This document shows positions 59,163 to 64,000 of a DNA stretch of 64,000 nucleotides, in pieces. A model generated the notes under the pieces. That model searched no databases. It had not been told where the DNA came from and saw only the letters and a program-made list of their open reading frames with translations. Numbering within the stretch: the first letter of the stretch is position 1; every line of letters starts with the position of its first letter. The position numbers and the translations under genes are program-made. Origin of the DNA: Cinnamomum chago (Eukaryota; Streptophyta; Magnoliopsida; Laurales; Lauraceae); contig CP142458.1 in NCBI GenBank assembly GCA_038049695.1, positions 45,165,001-45,229,000 of the forward strand, given 5' to 3'.

Positions 59163-59590
59163 GTGCATTGGCGGTCAGCTCGCGGCTAGCCGCCTGTGTC
59201 CACTTCGGCTAACCGCAGGCTGACCGAACTCAGCGGTTACCTTTCCAGTAGCTAACCTTTGCATCAGGGATCAGCGGTCAGCCATGCGGTCAGCTCACGG
59301 CTAACCGCCAATCTTCCCTGCGGTTAACCGTAAGCCAACCGTGGATTGCGGTTCCTTTTCCAGAAGCTGACATTTCGACAATGGTTTACGGTCAGCTCGA
59401 CGGTTAGCTAGCGGCTAGCCGCATCACCCCATCTCGGCTAACCGCTGGCCAACCGCGCAATGCGGTTCCTTTTCCCGAGAGCTAAGTGCAGATCTGTTTC
59501 TAGCGGTCAGCCTGGCGGTCACCTGGCGGCTAACCGCCAGACCCCAGTTCGGCTAGCTGACACCTGACCGCGAGGTGACCGAAGTTCACT
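59163..59590. repeat. Palindrome island, core GCGGCTAGCCGC and CGGCTAACCG
   Basis: GCGGCTAGCCGC (59182-59193) is a perfect palindrome and recurs near 59410. GCGGTCAGCTCGCGG, CGGCTAACCGC and GCTGACCG phrases occur more than 15 times. It sits at the place where the close relative at 27872-30683 has GCTCGAGC palindromes. Confidence 0.9.
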
Positions 59591-61239
59591 GTTTGCTTAT
59601 TTTGAAGAGTTATTTCAAGGATGAAAACTAGAACATGGTAAGTGACCTTTAGCCTAATATTGTGCACTCGAAACCAAGATGTCTTTGAACTTCCGGGGTA
59701 CCAATTCTTTTCTAAATTTCCAACATTTGGGTCTCAATTGCACAATGATCAATCAAAGGTCCTTGCATGTGCTTGATAGGCTTTGTGTTCGGACTTTGAT
59801 TTTGACATAATGTAAATCATTGTGAACTTGTTTTGAAGTGTTAGTACAAGCTCGTTTTGAAGATTTGTTTCAAGGAAAAAGGGGACCACTTCATAAGCGT
59901 GTTATGCATATTAATTATGCCCTTGCTCGTCGTGTTCATCGTGTTTGATAAGTGATTTCCCCCCCCCCCCTTTTTATCTCGACGTGTTTAGACCGTGTCT
60001 CGCGTGTTTTGTGCATGTAAGACCCCGACCCGAGTGAACCCGATTAGTGCTAATTAAGTTGCGTGTTAGTGCTAAGCTTGATTAGTGATTTTGACTAAGT
60101 TGAGTTTCGATTAGCTTTGACTATAGTTTTGGGCTAATTTGAATGTCTTGATTTGCTTTGTGTTAGTGGGGCCCTTTGGGGGTTCCTCTTTATGACATTG
60201 CTATTGTTTGAGGTTTTATCGGAAATGTTTGCATTCATGATTTTAACCCCGTTTTACTCGTTTTGATGATCCCGACAACTTTCATGTTGATCCCGATTCC
60301 GTTTGAGGTCCCGAAATCCGATTTCATAGCCTTGAGGGTAAAACAGTCATTGCACACCAAATCTGTACCCAAAACTTAATATTCTCAAAACCCGCGAAAC
60401 ATACACTTTTTGGAAACTAGATATTTCGACGATCATTTCTTCCTTCTTCGTCGAATCCATCCGAGGTGCCGATAGAGATGATTTCAGCCACCCAAGCTCC
60501 TTTAGTTGTGGGACCCAACCCAACTCAACTCACTTGTTAACAAAGGGGAAGCCATTAGCCATTCACTTCATCTTTCTTGTTCCAACACAAGAGGAGAGTC
60601 TAGGGTTCTTGCTTTCTCTTCTTCTTGCTTCTCCATCCCCAAGCCACACCTAGAGCTCATCAATCAAGCAATAAAGATCATCATCTTCTTCCTCATCTTA
60701 CAAGCTTTCCATTGGTACCATTTGTGAAGAGAACCCTCCATCACAAGGCTTCCTTTGAGCTTACCATTGCCATTAGAGGACCTTCCAAGTAAGTGTTCTT
60801 CTTCATCTTCTAGATATGTGTTCCTATAGCCTTAGAGAAGCCCCACCTCTATTATTGAAAGGTTTCATTGTCATTTCATTGTTTGACCCATTTTAGGGTT
60901 TGTTTTGGGGGTTTTTTATTGTAGCTTGGCTTTGAGCAATAGAAGTGATTAGAGGCTTGATTTCAGCTATCTTGGACTTGAGGCAAGTGAATGTTTGGAT
61001 GTTTTTAAGTTTCAAATGGTTTGGTGAAGTATTTATGATTTTCATGCTTTCATTGATTGCTTTCATTAATTTTTCATGGTGGAAATAAATGATCTTTATA
61101 CATCTTGATAGCCTCATTTATTGTCTTGTAAACATGTGCTTAAGTCACCTTGATTATGGATCTATGTGGTTGATCATGTGTTGGAAGGAAAGGAAACAAA
61201 AAGGAGAAAAACCAAGTTCCCGGACATGCTGCACGCCCA

Positions 61240-61320
61240 GGTCCGATCGATCGGACCTACAGGCCGATCGATCGGTCTGTCTTTTAACTGCAAGCCTTTT
61301 TGGGCCGATCGATCGGACCC
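61240..61320. repeat. Palindrome island, core CGATCGATCG (second copy)
   Basis: GGTCCGATCGATCGGACC (61240-61257), GGCCGATCGATCGGTC and GGGCCGATCGATCGGACCC. The same set as 48808-48884, in the sister LTR. Confidence 0.93.
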
Positions 61321-62497
61321 TGGTACAGAAATTTCGGTCCGATCAGTGGATTTTGAGATTTTTATTTTTTCTTGGTTTTAGGTGGGACCTTGGCTACCCT
61401 CCTTGGACTCACTTGACTATATGTGAGGACGTCTTGAGCCGATGCTCCTCACGGTTGGTTTGGTAACATCGATGTTCACTTCATTCAATCTTGAACGGGA
61501 CGGAATGACGCGATATCTTCTTTATATCTAAATACAAGACCTTTTCCTTAGTTATCGCGAATTCTATTCCTTTCGATGACTGAGTAGGTTGCTTGATGTC
61601 TCCGAATTTAACATCATACTTAGGACGGACCGTTTATAGTAGTGATTTTCTATCATAACATCTAGTTATAACCATAAGCTCATCTTAAGTTTTGAAAATT
61701 GTAAAAGTGCATAAGGAGCCCGGGATGTCTTCAAACTCAAGGAGTACCAAGTCATATCTATGATCGACATACGGGACCCCTATTCACTCAAATAGATCTT
61801 AAAACATTTATCTTTCCCGAATTTGTATAGTTCATCATATTTCTCTATTTCCAAGATTTACATGCCATGAGTTGTTTTTCCGAAAGCATGATAGTAGCAT
61901 TGACTTGTCTCGAAATGTATTGCCCGACATGAAATGACAGCGTGCCCTTGAGCACCCCCGTTTTACCCGTTTATTTACTGTACTTGATTTACTTGCATAT
62001 GTCTCGATGTGTTATTTATCCTATGTGTCGGCATCACTACGCTTGGATACCTTGTCGGTTTGATCCACCGACTTGGAAATCCCTCTCCCGTCCCGCCAGC
62101 TGCAGTTTGGATCCCGATACCCTGTCATTACCGTGGTCCCGTCCCGATACCCGGTTCGCTACCGTGGTCCCGTTCCCGTATAATTATATTGTATATATGT
62201 ATACGTTGTTTCTCCTCACCTTGTGTGACTGAGATCAACGTCCCGTGATACTGTTGTCACTTTAGTGACAGAGGACTTAGCTTTATGTGATTGCCACCTT
62301 GTTATTCCCGATTCCTTGGTCACCTCATATGTTTTATCTTGTTTACATATTTTCTAGCAAATGATTTATCTATTTTATGAGAGTTCTTGCTTAAACAGAT
62401 TTCCTTGCTTTTCGAGATATTTCATCTATTATATGTTGTTGTATCTTCTCACTCTCTTGCCAGACCGTCGTGTCTGATCCTTTGCTTTGGTACTCAG

Positions 62498-62589
62498 GTC
62501 CCGTTGCCGGTTTCCTTGAGGAGGAGCCGGAGGAGGCGGTAGGTGAGCCGCGACCTCTAGTTGAGTGGCGTGCTGACGATGTCATGTAG
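62498..62589 (+). other. Conserved terminal-exon peptide motif in LTR (copy 3)
   Basis: After TACTCAG (acceptor), the frame reads GPVAGFLEEEPEEAVGEPRP, then LVEWRADDVM and TAG at 62587-62589: 30 codons to the stop. Confidence 0.5.
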
Positions 62590-63477
62590 ACATCGGGTTG
62601 CTACAAGAGGCGTAACATTTTGGGGAGAACTTATTAACCATTCTTTTGGGTTATTATTTTGTAATATTGGCCTTTGTTGGCCTCTAATTTTGGGAAATGT
62701 AACTAAATGATGTTTTGTCTAACTTTAACAACTTTTGGGAAACTTGCTATAGATCATTGCTCATTCTGATACAGTTTTGATATTTGATGTTAATGCTTGC
62801 ATGACTAGAGTTAGTCTACTATTTGATTTGCTACACGCTTCCGCACACAAAAGAAATATTCATGCAAGGTTGTGATATCCTCACCGCGGACACCTGTGGG
62901 AAATTAAACAAGTTATATATTGTGGATGTATATAATCATCATCAATCACCATCCACACTAATTAGTCCCGATCCCGGATTGGGATTTCCCGGTCCGGGGT
63001 CGTGACAGTGCATTCATGAATTAAGTAAACACCACTGAGCTTAGACTACCCTTTCAGTTTGATCCACTGTCTGGGAGTCTTTAAACATGTGGACTGTCTG
63101 CAGACTGGTCGTGTATTTATTACACATCGTACGTGTCCGGTTCCGCGGCCGGAATTTCCGTCTTTGTGGGAAATCGTGTCGTGCTTATATTATGTATATC
63201 GTGCTTGTCGTGCGTGCTTGCTCTTTTCATTATATAAATGATAGAGAAAGGATGGCCTCTTTGTGGATTGTAACTGTTCATGATATATTATGTATTCATG
63301 CTAGTTTGTTTCGGTATCTCAGCTTCGTTCGCATTCTTGAAAATGCACCTCAGTTTTGATAGTATTTCATATCAAAGATTTGTTTACATGTTTTCTCTAA
63401 ATGTTATTGTTCATGCTCATGCCTAAATTGATTACCTGCCAAACCGTTGTATTTGACCCTTATTTGTTGGTGCCCAG

Positions 63478-63569
63478 GTGCAGGAGACGTTACCTTTGAG
63501 GAGGAGCGTCAGGAGGAGGCTTGTGAGCCAACCCCTATGAGAGAGTGGCAGCCCGACGATGTCATCTAG
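63478..63569 (+). other. Conserved terminal-exon peptide motif in LTR (copy 4)
   Basis: After TGCCCAG, the frame reads GAGDVTFEEERQEEACEPTP, then MREWQPDDVI and TAG at 63567-63569: again 30 codons, with EEE, EEA, EP, EW and DDV shared with the other copies. Confidence 0.5.
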
Positions 63570-64000
63570 ACGTCGGGCGGGTTCTCGATTGTCGTCACCT
63601 TTTGTCTTGTGGTTTCTTTTGGTTACATTTTTTAGAAGTGTATTGACCTTTATTGGTCTCTTATGGGTTGTAACAAAACTTAAATTACTTTCTTGTTCGT
63701 CTTGTAACTTGAATTATAAGGGGAATGCCTTGTTAGCTTCTTTCTTTGATACTACGTCTTGTGATATTATGTTATGGCACTTCAATATTTTATTGGTGCT
63801 CATCTTGATGTGTTTTGCTACACGCTTCTGCATGCTTGATCGTGTGAGTCAGATTCCGCGTGTCTTTGGGAATCCTCACCGCGGGAACCTGTGGGAAGAC
63901 AATGAACAATTAAGCAATTTTAAATGCAATCGCTAGCATTAACGTCGCGGGCCCGGGGATCCGTTCCGGGGTCGCGACAGGGGTTGTTCTGGAGGTACCG

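Larger units (their letters stand above)
60016..63007 (+). mobile_element. Solo LTR, chromovirus type, 2992 bp, TSD GTGCA
   Basis: GTGCA at 60011-60015 and 63008-63012 flank it. Removing it restores GTTTTGTGCATTCATGAATT, which is continuous in the relative at 28800. Starts TGTAAGACCCCGACCCGAG, ends GGGGTCGTGACA. Predicted intron 60789-62497. A sister of 47131-50095. Confidence 0.95.
58339..63979 (+). mobile_element. 3' LTR of a truncated chromovirus element (about 2.64 kb without the nested LTR)
   Basis: It starts TGTTAGACCCCGACCC and ends GGGGTCGCGACA, with the 60016-63007 solo LTR inside. The flanks differ (GAGGA against GGGGT), which fits a 3' LTR preceded by its polypurine tract rather than a solo LTR. 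It matches the LTR at 27872-30683 over its start and end. Predicted intron from 58744 to 63477. Confidence 0.85.

Noticed and set aside
58339-63979. Fourth solo LTR with a target duplication
   Set aside because: The flanking 5-mers differ, and a chromodomain end plus polypurine tract precede it, so it is the 3' LTR of a truncated element. An AGGGGT match (58327-58332 and 63979-63984) exists but would shift the ends off TG..CA.

Overview
The window is repeat-dense nuclear DNA of a flowering plant. It carries nested LTR retrotransposons of the Ty3/gypsy type (Tat lineage with a second, plant-type RNase H; Tekay/Del-like chromovirus LTRs) and Ty1/copia type (SIRE-like), plus a hAT-type MITE, a foldback-like inverted repeat and several LTR remnants. 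I found no host single-copy gene, rRNA, tRNA gene or CRISPR array. The species cannot be told from the sequence.

Layout. Element A (Tat, + strand, 5' end outside the window): broken pol end (1-2002), six 54-bp tandem repeats, an antisense gene (5100 down to 2985) with its own TATA box, polypurine tract and 3' LTR (5780-6434). It abuts a minus-strand chromovirus-type LTR fragment (6435-7781). From 7782 to 13.6 kb lie LTR-like and non-coding pieces (tRNA-Asp primer site at 8221, ~148-bp repeats, a TATA-bearing segment). A minus-strand copia gag remnant (13663-15093), its tRNA-Met primer site and its 5' LTR (15194-16890) follow, then nested LTRs (17734-21690) and another LTR piece (to 23089). 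Element C (Tat, + strand, 23122-36358) has both LTRs, a decayed gag-pol split by a 2.8-kb solo LTR (27872-30683), and an antisense gene hit by a 652-bp hAT MITE (34472-35123). Next come a copia LTR (37264-39098), a further LTR (40242-41566), a 1.5-kb foldback-like element (41753-43262) and a minus-strand LTR fragment (43269-45366). Element B (Tat, minus strand, 45367-58208) is a sister of A facing it: 3' LTR, antisense gene on the + strand (split by a 2.97-kb solo LTR, 47131-50095), two 54-bp repeats, and pol and gag on the minus strand. At B's gag start the sequence switches to the last codons of a chromovirus polyprotein (chromodomain end), its polypurine tract and 3' LTR (58339-63979), which holds another 2.99-kb solo LTR (60016-63007).

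Two things stand out. First, the three Tat elements share an antisense gene with a conserved three-exon structure; in A and B it has a separate TATA box. It encodes a protein with a conserved N-terminal domain, a low-complexity Pro/Ser-rich middle and a coiled coil. Second, many LTRs, from both gypsy and copia superfamilies, hold a short CpG-rich island of repeated perfect palindromes. The palindrome differs between close relatives and can be shared by more distant ones, as if the island were exchangeable. In the four chromovirus-type LTRs the island lies inside a predicted 1.6-1.7-kb intron with conserved donor, acceptor and a 30-codon acidic terminal exon.

All coding regions carry stops, frameshifts or insertions; no element looks autonomous in its present form.
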